From Aplectana chamaeleonis (lineage: Eukaryota; Nematoda; Chromadorea; Rhabditida; Cosmocercidae): a stretch of 64,000 bases of DNA. Positions 23,036 to 33,950 of this stretch are shown here, one piece after another. The stretch is from contig JAPDOI010000139.1 of NCBI GenBank assembly GCA_029168955.1, positions 1,386,501 through 1,450,500 of the forward strand, written 5' to 3'. Below the pieces are notes generated by a model. It did not search any database and had not been told where the DNA came from. It saw nothing but the letters and a program-made list of their open reading frames with translations. Positions within the stretch are counted from its first letter, which is position 1. The number at the start of each line of letters is the position of its first letter. Position numbers and translations under genes: made by a program.

Positions 23036-24060
23036 AATTTTTCGGAAAGTTCTTCAAGCGATTTTTGAAAAGCAACCTGTTCTTCGCTCATAACAATTTT
23101 GCCCTTCAAGATGGATCTTTGACGGGAGCTGTTTCCAGAATCTTCATAAATCTTTGCGTCGAATAATGTTCGTAATTTGAGAAAAATGCTTTTCAATCTC
23201 TCAGCCGATTTCAGTTTATGAAATAACGTCACTTTCACCATAAGCAATCAGTTTTTCGTCCATAACTTTTTCGTGCTTAGAGATAGACCTTTGGTGATGG
23301 TCGTTTTCGGAATCCCAATATAATTCCGCATCGAATAGCGTTCTCAGTTTGGAAAAATATTTTCTCGGTCCTTCAGCCTAATTCATTTTACGAAACACCG
23401 GTTTTTCGCATTTAACTCTTTAACCGTTGAAGATAGGGTTTTGTTTAAGGTTGTTTTTGAAATCTACGTGAAATTCTGCGTCGAAAGATATATCCGGTTC
23501 CTAACTTTGCTTGCCTCATAAGCCAGCCAGATCGGTGGAGCCGAGCCCCGTCGTTGGCTTCAGCAAAACTCTGCGTCTCTCAGGTAAACCATAGAGGCGA
23601 GAGCACCCCATGGAGATAACTATGGAGCTCGGCTCCACCGACCTGGCTGGCTTATGGGGCTAGAAAAGTTAGGAACCCGATACATTATTCGACGCAGAAT
23701 TTTACGTAGATTTCAAAAATAGCGTTCACCAAAACTCGACCTTCAACGGTTAAAGAGTTATAGGCGAAAAAACGGGGTTTCGTAAAATGAATTAGGCTGT
23801 AGGATCGAGAAAATATTTTTCCAAATTGGAAACACTATTCGACGCAGAATTCCATCAAGATTTCAACAACAATTATCACCAAAGATCTAACTTCGAGCAC
23901 AAAAAAGTTATGGACGAAAAACCGATAAATTCAGGCGGAAAATTGCACTTTATAAACTGAAATCGACTGGAAGAAGGGGAACGTATTTTTCTGGAACTGA
24001 AAACGCTATTCGATGCAGAATTCAATGGGGATTCCAAAAACAACCTTCACCAAAATGCTA
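23036..24060. repeat. Inverted array of 150-180 bp degenerate units
   Basis: On the right (23660-24060) a unit containing 'attcgacgcagaatt', 'caccaaa' and 'gttatggacgaaaaacc' recurs at about 23687, 23833 and 24004. The left part (23036-23540) holds the same units on the opposite strand. The centre is a hairpin at about 23515-23660 ('cataagccagccag..cggtggagccgag' against 'ctcggctccaccgacctggctggcttatg'). Confidence 0.65.
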
Positions 24061-24139
24061 GTTTGAGGTACTTGGACCTCGTTCAGTCTTTAGAGGTCCC
24101 GCCCAAGTGCTCGCAGCCCCAGATGGTGGCTCGGCGAGC

Positions 24140-24530
24140 CGGCGACGGTTGCGGCTTGGTTAATTTTGTTTACTTCTGAGTATTTCTCGGTTATATCTCG
24201 GCTATTTCTCGGCTACGTCTTGTCCGTTCCGTGAAAAGACGATAAATTGCCGCGAAAAAGCAGGAAAATAGCCCACCAGGAGCATGGTGGGCTATTTCCC
24301 GGCTATTTCGCGGTTAAAACTCTCAGAGAAAGCACAAAAAAAGTTATGGACGAAAAACCGGCGGTGACACCCACCCAATCTTGAAAATCACTCGAATGAG
24401 TGTTGGGTCACTGTCATTCTTTGTCGGAGCGTTTCTGGGCTGTCACCGATTTTCCCAAGGGTGAAGGTTCCTTCCTTCACCCGCCCAGAGGTGAAGGTTG
24501 GTGGAGTACATGGCTCCACCCAACGAAGCT
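24140..24530. repeat. Cluster of short hairpins
   Basis: Separate short stems: 'aaaatagcccacca' against 'tggtgggctattt' (24267-24298), 'gggtgaagg' against 'ccttcaccc' (24459-24482), and 'ggtggag' against 'ctccacc' (24500-24520). A further copy of the array word 'gttatggacgaaaaaccgg' lies at 24343. Confidence 0.5.
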
Positions 24531-24536
24531 ATGTAT

Positions 24537-24882
24537 GCTCGTGATCTTTCTGACCACAACACTGAAACATTATTTAGCAGCTACATGTCAGTTTAGAGGA
24601 GAGGAAGATATGCTGATGTTGCCTAACTTATCTCATAAGCCTATTAGCTTAGCAGCTATAGCACGCTGGATTCGAACACTTCTCAAAGATGCAAGTATTG
24701 TTGCCGCAATTGCAGTTCACTCCACCCGGCCGGCGAACCCACCAAAAGCAAAGCAAGTGGGCGTTCCCATTGATTTAATACTGAACGTCGCATACTGGAC
24801 AACAGAGAGCTCAACCTTTTGAGAATTTTACGACAGGGTATTCTCGGACACTTTCTATCAGAAGGCTGTCCTTGAAAGGTGA
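24537..24882 (+). pseudogene. Tyrosine recombinase C-terminal catalytic region, one nonsense codon
   Basis: The frame reads TTLKHYLAAT, then HKPISLAAIARWIRTLL, the catalytic box HSTR at 24718-24729, a GVPIDLILNVAYW block, 'STF', then TGA (24820-24822), then in the same frame EFYDRVFSDTFYQKAVLER and a stop at 24880-24882. Order and spacing fit the C-terminal part of tyrosine (phage-integrase-type) recombinases: the second-box His and Arg, a Trp about 23 residues later and the nucleophile Tyr (24829-24831). Such enzymes are carried in animals by DIRS/PAT-like retrotransposons and Cryptons. The first-box Arg and the N-terminal part are not found upstream. The single TGA sits where the family usually has a basic residue. 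Which element class it came from cannot be decided here. Confidence 0.65.
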
Positions 24883-24949
24883 TTTGAATGGGCTACTGGT
24901 ATTTCTGAGCTGTGTCATATTATGCTTTATTATACAAGACTCATTGACG

Positions 24950-25100
24950 TAATATCGGCATGGAACGTAAAGAGACTTCGCGTTTACTGTTGAAGGTTGA
25001 CGCAAACTTGGTGCACCTATATTATAGCGCATGGCACCGAGTTTGCGCCACCTTTCGACAGTGAACGCGAAGTCTCTTCCCGATCCATGCCGACGTTATA
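24950..25100. repeat. 150-bp imperfect palindrome
   Basis: Arms read 'tatcggcatgg...agagacttcgcgtt' and 'aacgcgaagtctct...catgccga', continuing through 'gttgaaggttgacgcaaact' against 'agtttgcgccacctttcgac' to a loop of about 20 bases. It starts 70 bases after the recombinase stop and might be part of the same element's terminus (inference). A weaker relative is at 58848-58915. Confidence 0.6.
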
Positions 25101-25177
25101 ATAATTTAACTATTCAGCAGCGAAGAAATACCAAACTCCCGTTTTCCTCCCATCCTCACAATCTGTTTTTTTTTTCA

Positions 25178-25218
25178 GGTAGATCGTCTTTTGCGAGAAA
25201 GGCAAAAGACGATCTACC
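25178..25218. repeat. Perfect 17-bp stem hairpin
   Basis: 'ggtagatcgtcttttgc' and its exact complement are separated by 7 bases. It is preceded by a T run. Confidence 0.7.
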
Positions 25219-25499
25219 GTCCAACTCAGCAATGAAAACTCGACTGCGTCATTTCCTGTGGAGGCATAGCTAATCAAAATAGACAAGAAGAGGGAGAAAT
25301 GAAACCACATTTCTTTTAGACTGTAGTCTCGCCTGCAATTGCAATCGGACTGCTACATGCTGATTTTGCGAGCCTTCAAACCGTGCTTGATGTTGGTGTT
25401 GATTTTGTTTTGATAAAGCCGTTTAATGTGCTAAATGCAAGAGGACAAGACTTCAGTGACATTAACATTATATCAAGATATACTAGGCATTGCTCCTCA
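25219..25499. other. No recognisable feature
   Basis: Unique-looking sequence between the hairpin and the right inverted repeat copy. Confidence 0.35.
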
Positions 25500-26802
25500 C
25501 TCTGGCATTCGCTTGGGAATCGCCTCGTAGGGCGGGGCCCGTTTCGCTCATTTTTTTTGACTGCTCTACATTTTCCTCACGTCGCTCCGAAGGCATGGCC
25601 GAAAAAGTGGGGAAAAGTGGTGAAAATGTGAAGCGACTTTTTTTCCAACGCCACTCTCGAATAAAAACGGTCGATACGGCGCCAATTTTCCTATGGCAGT
25701 CTTCCAATAATTCTACCTTCACAGCTCTAGATTTTTGTTCTTAGCTTTCCCTTATCCTTTCTAATCTTATATTCATGTGATTAATTTCGTATAGTTGTTC
25801 GTGTTGTAATGTCGCATCCTCACCGAAACAATTCTACCACATTCCTGAAAAATTGAAAGCTTGTTCACATATTTTCTGGCGGGACCTCTCCCAGATTTAT
25901 TGGCTATTCTGGTGTATTCTTTCGGTTTACTCCCGTAATCTGCTAGAGTTTTCCGTATTGTGCAAGTTTTTTTGTAAGCGTGAGGCTTGTCGCGGTAAAT
26001 CACTGCCAAATCTCTGGCAGAGCCAGCAATCTTCAGAGATTAGCGAGTTTATCGGGATTCATAAACTTATTTCTTCCAATTTGTTGGATAGTCTTTTTTC
26101 TCAAAAAAATGTTGATAATTTGGTAAGATCTCTTTCTCAGCTTCGTTCACAATTCTCTTCTTTCCCCTCACTGACTGTTCGCGTAGCGACCCTTGCAGCT
26201 CATTTTTTCTTCCTCGTTTCTTTTCTGTAGAACTTATTTTTCCTTTCTAGCATTATGTATTACTCTTGCGGAAAGATCAAATCAACAAGGCTATCAGCTA
26301 CATATGTACATATACATAGGCTGAGGCCAATGGGAGACGCTGGAGGGGCTTCTGGCTCTGCGCAGGTATGGATTGCACACTTCTCATAAAACTCAGAAAT
26401 TAAAAATTGTCAACTTGCATGCCATTTCAGGAGCGAAATAAGATCTTCATGGAGACCGACAGCACCAACGCGGAAGGCGCCGCGGACACGAATAACGCTC
26501 TCTCTCTCTCTCTTTCTCTCTCGCAGAAAACCGCTGCCAGTGTCCCAGCGGTTACAACAGGGCTGTAGTGACGATTTTTGTTTTGTAGTGAATTTTCACC
26601 ACGTCTTTTCATCGACTTCCCGGCAGGTTAATGGCGAATACGGCCCCTGATGTCGAATGTGGTCATTTGTGCTCTTGACACAATGGAAGGATGTGGCTAT
26701 CTCTTACAGCTTTGTTGAAGATGAACAATTGTTATAGTTTTTGAAGTTGTTCTGATGTCACTTGTTGCTATGGTACTCACTTTTCCGCGGCTGTATCAAT
26801 TG
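25500..26802 (-). repeat. Large dispersed repeat, right inverted copy
   Basis: Complement of the repeat at 16736-18867, shorter and with its charged frame broken. It ends outward at '...ctgtatcaattg', immediately before the TTAA-flanked MITE at 26816. A (CT)n-rich microsatellite at 26502-26525 replaces part of the 17.2-kb region of the other copy. Confidence 0.6.
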
Positions 26803-26815
26803 AAGCTATGGTTAA

Positions 26816-27353
26816 AGGCAGTGGTCGCGCTCGAATATGCTCGTCTTCTTTTCCTCTCTGAGCCCTTTTCTGGGTATAGAGTAGTAGAACCTATACGAAA
26901 AAATCGCGAAAAAAACGCTCTTCTAGGCCAAATTTGAAGCCTGAACTTCCTTGTCTTTTGATGGAGGACGAGTCCACCCCACATCATCGGCATCGATGAT
27001 CTCTAGTATCAAGAACATCAGTTGGCTTGAAATTGAATTTCAATCAATGAAACTTCGGATTTATGTACACATCTAGTCAAAAACATTGGTTGAAGTGCTT
27101 GCATTCATTGTTCAACTGTTTTATTATGTAAATTAGCATTTATTTCTTCCTCTGAGTGTCGATGATTTTCAACTGCTTGGCATGAGACTGTGATCTTTCT
27201 GTGCACCTGTGCACGAACTGGAAGTTTAGGGTCTTAACAACTCTAATTCTAGCCCGTTTTTCACCGCGCTACCTTTATAGTTTTTGAGCTGTTTTTGATC
27301 TGAGCCGATTTTTGTAGTTTTTTCAATAATGTTTTTCATCGTGACCACTGCCT
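26816..27353. mobile_element. TTAA-flanked MITE, family 1, copy B
   Basis: 538 bp with TTAA at 26812-26815 and 27354-27357. It is the inverted counterpart of 1025-1561 and highly similar along the whole length, including the shared inner words 'gatgtggggtggactcg' (complement) and 'tgtgcacgaactggaagt'. Confidence 0.8.
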
Positions 27354-27409
27354 TTAAGATCAATAAAGAATTATCTAACAATGAATTCTAGTTACAATGA
27401 ATTTTCTAC

Positions 27410-27790
27410 TGTGAGAGAAATGCGAAGCGATGTGTGCATAAACATAGAAAAAAACCCACGAATCCAAGACAAAATTCTCAGTGCGAGAAGAATGTGAGGC
27501 GACGTTTTTCACTACAGATACAGTGGTGTGAGAAGAATGTGAGGCGAAAATTTCACCACTGAGTGCGTAGTATGAGAAGAATGTGAGGCGAAAGTGAGGC
27601 TAGAGTGAGGCGAAATGACATCTCATCGGGCAGTCACTAGAGTCGCCTCACTTTTTCCCTAGCTGGGGCTTTAATTTCACCGTAATCAGGCTACGCCGAA
27701 GCCAATTTGGCGGGATTCGCCTCGATTTCACTAGGCGACTCTTAATTTTCATCGAGGCAACTCACAAGCGAATGTCAGAGCAGGTCGCGC
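27410..27790. repeat. Dispersed repeat, inverted partner of 11030-11455
   Basis: Carries three 'gagaagaatgtgaggcga' blocks and ends with 'gaggcaactcacaagcgaatgtcagag', written here as two words: 'gaggcaactcacaagc' and 'gaatgtcagag'. It is the complement of the 11.1-kb copy. Confidence 0.5.
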
Positions 27791-28006
27791 ACTTCAGGAG
27801 TTGAGTGTTACGCATTCTTCGGGGGCAGGGTTAACAAATTAGAGGCGCAGAAACGCGACGCTCGCATCGAAGATAGGCAGCTATATCGATTTGATTTATC
27901 AACAAGTCTTGTACTGTGCTTCTCTGGGCCAAATCCCGGTCCGCAATTGCGTCTCGACACGCTTCGCGGCCGCACGCGCTCGCGTCAATCGACTTTCCAG
28001 CGCCAA

Positions 28007-29282
28007 CTCTGAGAAAATCGGTATCGCTGGTTTCGCGATAGCCCCGAGATTCTCGCTGGTATCGCGATGCGCTATAAGCAGTTGATTGGCGGCTCCGCGA
28101 TCGTGGAAAAGTGGTGTGTGACGCAGTGGCCCCGCGATAGCCTTATGTCGGCCCCGCAATTCGATATAGAGGTAGCGTCGAGAACACGGCTCCTCGGCAA
28201 AACCCCGTCGGCACCGCGATGAGTGTGCAGACTTTCAGTTTCCCGTCGGCTCCGCATTCGACACACCTCCGAACTTGCGCACATGGGTCATACTGCAGTA
28301 TCGGTCAATGCTCCAACTAGACTCGCCAATTTCTACACCGGTGCTGTCCAAATTCGTGTTTTTTATGTTATCCTCATTTTGATCACAGCATACACCACCT
28401 GTGTAGTAAAATTGCCTTTATATTGAGTTTCCATCCCACACAACAAGCCGTTTTGATATTGTGACATCAACTAGTATAATTTTGATCGCTTGCTTGGGCT
28501 CTTAAGTCCCCGCGTATTACGCTTCTTGTTTTTTTCGAGATTTCGGTTCCGAATATGGAGCAACCACGATCTAAGAAACAATGCCATTTGTTGCATCTCT
28601 TGAAATTTCGGGTGTTTTTCAAAGTCTTGCTGAATTTCGGAATTCATCCGTTAGGTAGAAGGCCGAGTAGGTATGGGCATTCGACACTGATTTTTGAATA
28701 AATGAAAGAATATTGCAATTTCAGAAAACGATTGCATAATGTTCCCGAAAAAATTAAAAATTAATTGGGAACTGTCAGAAAGTTCCGAATGAACGAATTT
28801 TCAAAATATTGCCTTTTTGAAACCCATAAAGGAGGGAGTGTAATTCAATTCTCTTTTTGAATTGCCCGATTGAATCAGAGTTAATGAAAATACATGAAGA
28901 AAAAAAAACGTTCGAGTACCATTTCAAAGCAAAGGATTCCGAAGAAAACGTATGTAATAGGTGACTGGCGAAAAGTAGAAAGCTGGTTGCATAACAAACA
29001 ACTATTCGATATCCCTTATAATGGTGAGGGCAGTTATATTCGACTCACCTCGGAGGCTTCGCAACGAGGTCGCGTGGGTGTCTTGGAAAACACCTATGCG
29101 GCGTCAACGCTCAGCCGACGCGGCAATCGGCTCTTCAGCAAGGTGCTATTGCGGAGCCTACTTCGATATCGGAGTGCAGGCAGGGCAATTTGTGGTGAAG
29201 GCACCGCAATGAGGCCGTGTAGGTGCCTATAGGGCACCTACATGGCGTCATTGCGGTGCCGTCAATACAGATTTTCTCAGAG
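28007..29282. mobile_element. 1.28-kb TIR element nested in the MITE
   Basis: Inverted ends 'ctctgagaaaatc' and 'gattttctcagag'. The left subterminal region repeats a motif like 'cggctccgcgat' or 'cggcaccgcgat' at several positions from 28090 to 28260. The right region (29050-29265) carries the complementary motif ('attgcggagcc', 'attgcggtgcc'), so the motifs face inward from both ends, as subterminal transposase sites often do. The AT-rich middle (28300-29000) has no recognisable gene. Confidence 0.7.
29200..29260. repeat. Strong hairpin in the nested element
   Basis: 'ggcaccgcaatgaggc' and its near-complement flank an inner stem 'tgtaggtgcc' against 'gggcaccta', with a loop of about 4 bases. 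Confidence 0.7.
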
Positions 29283-29472
29283 AAGGCCGACTCGATGTGG
29301 CTTTTTTATACAGTTTTCCCTAATTTTGTTTAGTTTCCAGCTTCCAAAACCCACATAGAGTCAACAAAATGGCGGCTGCGGAGCTGGAAACTCTTCCTAC
29401 TCAAAAGCACGCGGCCGCAAAGCGTGTCGAGACGCGATTGTGGACCGGAGTTTGGCCCAGAGAAGCACAGTA

Positions 29473-30809
29473 TAATGAAACATTTCTGGATACATGAGAA
29501 ATAGAAAACCCCTACTACGAAATTTCTATCTGAGGACGTGAAAGGAGGTCTTACTGAAAGAGATAAAGGAAACTTTGTGAGAAAATTGCTGCGGAGGCCT
29601 CTCCACCTAACCTGCACTCAAGGAAAGCGCCTGTCTCCAATTTGCGCAAAGGAACATTCCAGTCGATTTGGGTAAGGTGAGGGTTTTGGATCGGTGTGAA
29701 GATGAGGGCAGCGCATGTTCATTGAGAATTGTTTGTGGTGTTCAGATGATTTTCTCCGACTTGAAAAAACTCAACGTGAGCGGACCCGTAGAAATGAGAT
29801 CGTCTTAGAATGTTTTAGGAAAGCAATCCGCATACATAAGAACTTTGGTGATGTAGAACCTAGCCTACTGCGACAGCCAGCTCGAACTCGCCTTCGATTC
29901 CTGTCGTAAAACCTCGGGCGCGCATCAAGGCGTGATGCAGCATGACCTCCTGCGGTTTTTGACGGGCCAGAGGCGGCCAACCTTTACATTTCCACACTAT
30001 AATGCCAGCGTACATCGTTGTGGATCAACTTCGTGCTTGCTGTAGCGCAACGATATTGAGGTCTTGCCTTAGTTAGAGTGTACCTTCTGAGCGAACCCTA
30101 TGAAAAATCTCTTATAAAATTCAGCGAATAACGGCATGTGGAATGGTTTCGGCCACTCAGTCTTTGGAAACACAACGAATAAGATGCCAAATCAACTTTT
30201 CTATAACAATGATTACACGCATGCCACCTGATTGTGGGAACTTGATGAGATTATCGCATTTATTCTTCCTTAGGCTGAATGTTCATTAACAATGAAGCTG
30301 GCTTAATTAAAAAAAGGGTTATACAAAACATTCTTCGGAAGATGAAATACTGCACACATGAATATATAGGCTCTTCAAAACCCTGAAGACGCTAACCATA
30401 ATGGAAAGCGCACAACGCTACGCCAGACAGCGATATCATTTCTAATCGAGTTGTCCATAAACAAAAGCGCTTTGTCGAGAAATTTTTATTGAAAGAACTC
30501 ACTTGAGCAAGTTGATGTGTATTTTGTAAGAGGAAGCGACGTGTATTGGCCCGAGCAGCACGACAAACGTTTTTGGAATCCCTTTCCTAAGAATACCCAT
30601 GGCACGTCGAATCGATGAGTGATTAGGAGTGTCACAGCGGTAGCAGAACTGAAATAAATTTGTCCAATGTGAGTTCTTAATCCTTGCTCATCTTTGTTAA
30701 TAGCAGGGTAACAGCTTCTTGTCGAACGTATTCTTGAACGCTCTAAATCTTCCACAGCCAGGCACTCACAGTGATATGGCACATAAGGCACACATACCGC
30801 CAGTTTCTC
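29473..30809. other. No recognisable feature
   Basis: A 64-codon plus-strand frame (29715-29909, KTQRERTRRNEIVLEC...) looks protein-like but has no recognisable family or clear splice context. Otherwise unique-looking. Confidence 0.35.
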
Positions 30810-30813
30810 TTGA

Positions 30814-31298
30814 AGGCAGTGTTCACGATAAGAATCGTTTATCTGCTATTTCGCCTATCTTGAAGACGGCCCCATGCTGATTCCAATGATGTTTTCGGAA
30901 TCGTACCAGACCTTCTAGGAACGGAGTTATGGTCCCTCAAAAATTGAGCTGAGGATGCATGGAGGACGAGTTGTCCGAGGCTTGTAACTTCCGTCTTTTG
31001 CAGCCCATGTATGCGAGCTGACCTGAGTAAACAGAGAAGTTGGGAATAAAGGGAAGAACGGGGAATTGGTCGGAAACCATCGTTCATCACACAATCTCAA
31101 GCATTCATTATTTCACGTCGGTGGGCGTGGAAAGTGCATCTGGGGTGTGACGAGCTGACGGGTGTCCAACTTTGGGGTCGTAGGAGACCGTTGCGAGCTC
31201 ATTTTTCTTAGTTTTTTCAACGTTAGGGTTGCGCTAGGCACCACAGCTGCCGATCTCCACCAAAAAATCAGACATGGTTTTCGTCGTGGACACTGCCT
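30814..31298. mobile_element. TTAA-type MITE, family 3, copy E
   Basis: 485 bp. The ends 'aggcagtgttcacgat' and 'gtcgtggacactgcct' are inverted; the left flank is TTGA and the right flank TTAA (31299-31302), shared with the next copy. The interior matches copy F in inverted orientation. Confidence 0.75.
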
Positions 31299-31302
31299 TT
31301 AA

Positions 31303-31788
31303 AGGCAGTACTCACGATGAAAAAAGTTTTCGAAATTTCACTAGGATTGGGTAGTGGAGGGACACTCTGTAACGTTAACGTCGAAAGAACGCATGAAAAC
31401 GAGCCAGGAAGAGCCCCAAAAGAGCCCGAAGTTGCAACTTCGAGCGCATTGAAAACCCCAAAAGCGCATCATACGCCCACCGACGTGAACAAATGAATGC
31501 TCGAGATCGTGAGATGAGCGATGATTTTCAATCATTAGCCCCGTTCTTCCCTTCATTCTCAGCTTCTCTCCTTACTCAGGTCAGCTCGCATAGATCGGCC
31601 GCAAAATACGGAAGTTACAAGCCTCGGACAACTCGTCCACCATGTTTCCATAGCTCAATCTTTGAGGGACCATACCTGCGTTCACAGAAGGTCTTGTATG
31701 ATTTCAGAGACACCATTGGAATCAGCAGGGGGCCGTTCTGAAGATGGGCGGGAAAACAGAAAAACGATTTTTATCGTGAACACTGCCT
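31303..31788. mobile_element. TTAA-type MITE, family 3, copy F
   Basis: 486 bp, TTAA at 31299-31302 and 31789-31792. It is an inverted neighbour of copy E, with shared inner words such as 'cctcggacaactcgtcc'. The RTE fragment begins directly at its right TTAA. Confidence 0.75.
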
Positions 31789-31792
31789 TTAA

Positions 31793-32345
31793 GTAGGAAG
31801 CCGCCCTCAGTGGGATGTACGGATCGGAGACGTGGGCAGCACCGAAGACGCAGATGGAAAGGTTGGATTGCACGAAAAGAAAGCTTTTTGAGCGTTTGCT
31901 CGGGTATTTCTGGCCGTTTGTATGCCATAGCGAAGATCTTTACAAGGAAATCGACGCAGTACATCAACGTTCGACACGAGGGAGATGCCAGCATCTCCCA
32001 ACGCCATCTCAAGCAGCAATGGAAAGTAGACTCCGACTGCTTGGGCATACACTAAGAAGAACGCCGGATCGTCTCGTACAACACGCTTTAAGAATGGTTC
32101 CGAATCCTGCCTGGAAACGGCCACCTGGGCGTAGGCGAAAGTTCTGGACGGATGTGGCTAAAGAGGATTTGAAGTCACTCGGCATCGAAAGACAGTTCAG
32201 GCGCGATGTTTCGTCTCGCAGGAAATGGGATAGTGAGAGCTGGATGGAATGTGTTCAAATTGTGGCTGAAGACCGTGAAAATGGACACGGCTGACTACTA
32301 GGACGGCACACCTCGGGGAAGATGCGGAATGACCGATTAAGTAAG
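31793..32345 (+). mobile_element. RTE-like LINE, 3' fragment
   Basis: Matches the 3' fifth of the full-length copy at 33913-37185 but lies on the plus strand. It ends shortly after the shared stop context 'gatgcggaatgaccgatt' and the tail 'aagtaagtca'. The 5' side is cut at the MITE boundary, so truncation and MITE insertion cannot be separated. Confidence 0.75.
31812..32294 (+). pseudogene. RTE-like polyprotein C-terminus (about 160 codons)
   Basis: Reads MYGSETWAAPKTQMERLDC, the LLGYFWPFVCHSEDLY block, LRLLGHTLRRTPDRLVQHAL, GRRRKFWTDV and RQFRRDVSSRRKWDS, in the order seen at the C-terminus of the full copy (33951-34580). The frame ends early (GHG stop) through a small frameshift near 32285; the expected tail residues continue in another frame. 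There is no reverse transcriptase core, so it is non-functional. Confidence 0.75.
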
Positions 32346-33404
32346 TCAAAAAGTATAAAAACGACCACAATTAACTCAAGAACATAAAAAGATTCCTTTT
32401 TCTCCCATCTATCGCCGCCCCACGAAAGCAATGCGTCCCAGGCCAAAGACGAAGGTTAACATGTGACTCGATAGTTCAACACCGTAAGGAACTCAGACGT
32501 TAGTGAGCTGCGATTCCAGACTGCCAACTTTAGGACTGCATCGTATCGATTTTTTTCCCAATCTCAGGCTTCCAATGAAGCTTTCGCATTCTTAATTGAA
32601 GTTGAAAGCGGTTTTATCGTTGTTTATGAATCCATTCGCGGTCTGCGAAAGCGCCAGAAGTTAGGCTGTCTAGATGTCGGTGCGAAGCATAAATGGTAGA
32701 GGTAAGATCAGACACTTCTATGGATTGATTTATTTTATGCATACTATTTATTGTAATAATCTCTATGGTTATTACTCCCTGCTGATTCCGTGTCCACTAC
32801 GGGCTCTCTGGTTAAATTATACAGGTTTGTGACCAAAGTGGATGAAGAATCCATTTTTATGGAGTTGGCCCGCAACTGGTTATATCAAAACTACAGGCAT
32901 CTCAAATTTGGGACTTCCTTCAATTTCGGGCAACGTATCGGGTAGTTGTTGTTCCACTCTAAGATGAGGATTTTATATTTGCAGATACAATTCATTACCT
33001 CTTCGGTACCAGTCGCTATTGTTATCAATGCCCATTTTCTTCTTAATTCGCTCATGGGCATCAAAGAGTGCAGTCGTCGTATTAGCTCAGCAGCCTGAAA
33101 GAGACATTTGCGTTACCAACCCTACAAGTGTATGAGAGCATAACGTCTTTTTATCGAAATAGAAACACTGGTTAATGGGCCTTACTCATTCACACGGTTA
33201 TAACCTCCGCCATGTTTTCTGTCGTAGGAAAAGGTTCTTATAGCATTTGAGAAGAAACCAGGGCCAGTAGCAATCCCTCGATGTGGTGACTTTAAAGAGG
33301 CAGTCAACCTCAGGTCGGTGCCGCCTAGATGCCTCCTACGGTTACCACCTCAGAACGAGAATTATTCTCGAAGAGTAGCGTTTAATGCAAGACTCTCGAT
33401 GGTC
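32346..33404. other. No recognisable feature
   Basis: Unique-looking, no frame above 65 codons, no repeat partner noticed. Confidence 0.4.
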
Positions 33405-33480
33405 GAAGTATTTGAACCAGGACCGCGCCAACCTACGCGACGGATGCACAGCACAGCGCCTTAGACCGCTAGGCCATATG
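33405..33480 (-). repeat. Degenerate tRNA-like sequence
   Basis: On the minus strand an A-box-like 'tggcctagcgg' is followed 45-50 bases later by a B-box-like 'ggttcaaatac'. The acceptor ends do not pair well, so this is a tRNA relic or tRNA-derived SINE head. It is unrelated to the family at 1.6 and 4.3 kb. Confidence 0.35.
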
Positions 33481-33481
33481 T

Positions 33482-33900
33482 TCACGTGCGAGGGGCTCTC
33501 TCTGTTTCCCTACATACACTCCCTCCACAGTTCTTCGTATTCATTGTAACTTTGATCGAACTAGCAGTAGTAAATCAGGGTTTCGGGAGCGTGCAAATGT
33601 GTCTATCTTTCAGATTTAATAAGTTTTCAACCTTGGATGATGGGATTTCGGGAATTTCCGCGAAAATCACCAAAGCGAGAGAATGTTAGATTCAAAAAAC
33701 GATTTTGAAAATTTCTTGTTGGATGACCACTTACCAGTGAACCACGATACACAATACTTTGTAGTATGATTGTCGAGGAGCCAACCTCGTGTTTTTTTAC
33801 AAGGTGAACCAAAAAGTTCAAAAGATCTTTTAAAAATATGGGCTATTTTTTCCTTAGTCTGTTTCACGCTTCCCAGTCAACAGAGAAAGAAGTGAAAGTG
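33482..33900. other. No recognisable feature
   Basis: Short overlapping open frames on both strands without motifs. Confidence 0.35.
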
Positions 33901-33950
33901 AGCTTGTAGTGACTTACTTGACTTAATCGGTTGGCTTTCGCCTGACGCGG

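Larger units (their letters stand above)
27914..29470. mobile_element. TA-flanked MITE, 'CTGTGCTTCTC' family, copy 3, interrupted
   Basis: The ends match copies 1 and 2 and are flanked by TA (27912-27913 and 29471-29472). Relative to the uninterrupted copy 2 in reverse orientation, the sequence breaks after 'tttccagcgccaa' and resumes at 'ggccgactcgatgtgg', defining an insertion of about 1.28 kb. Confidence 0.75.
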
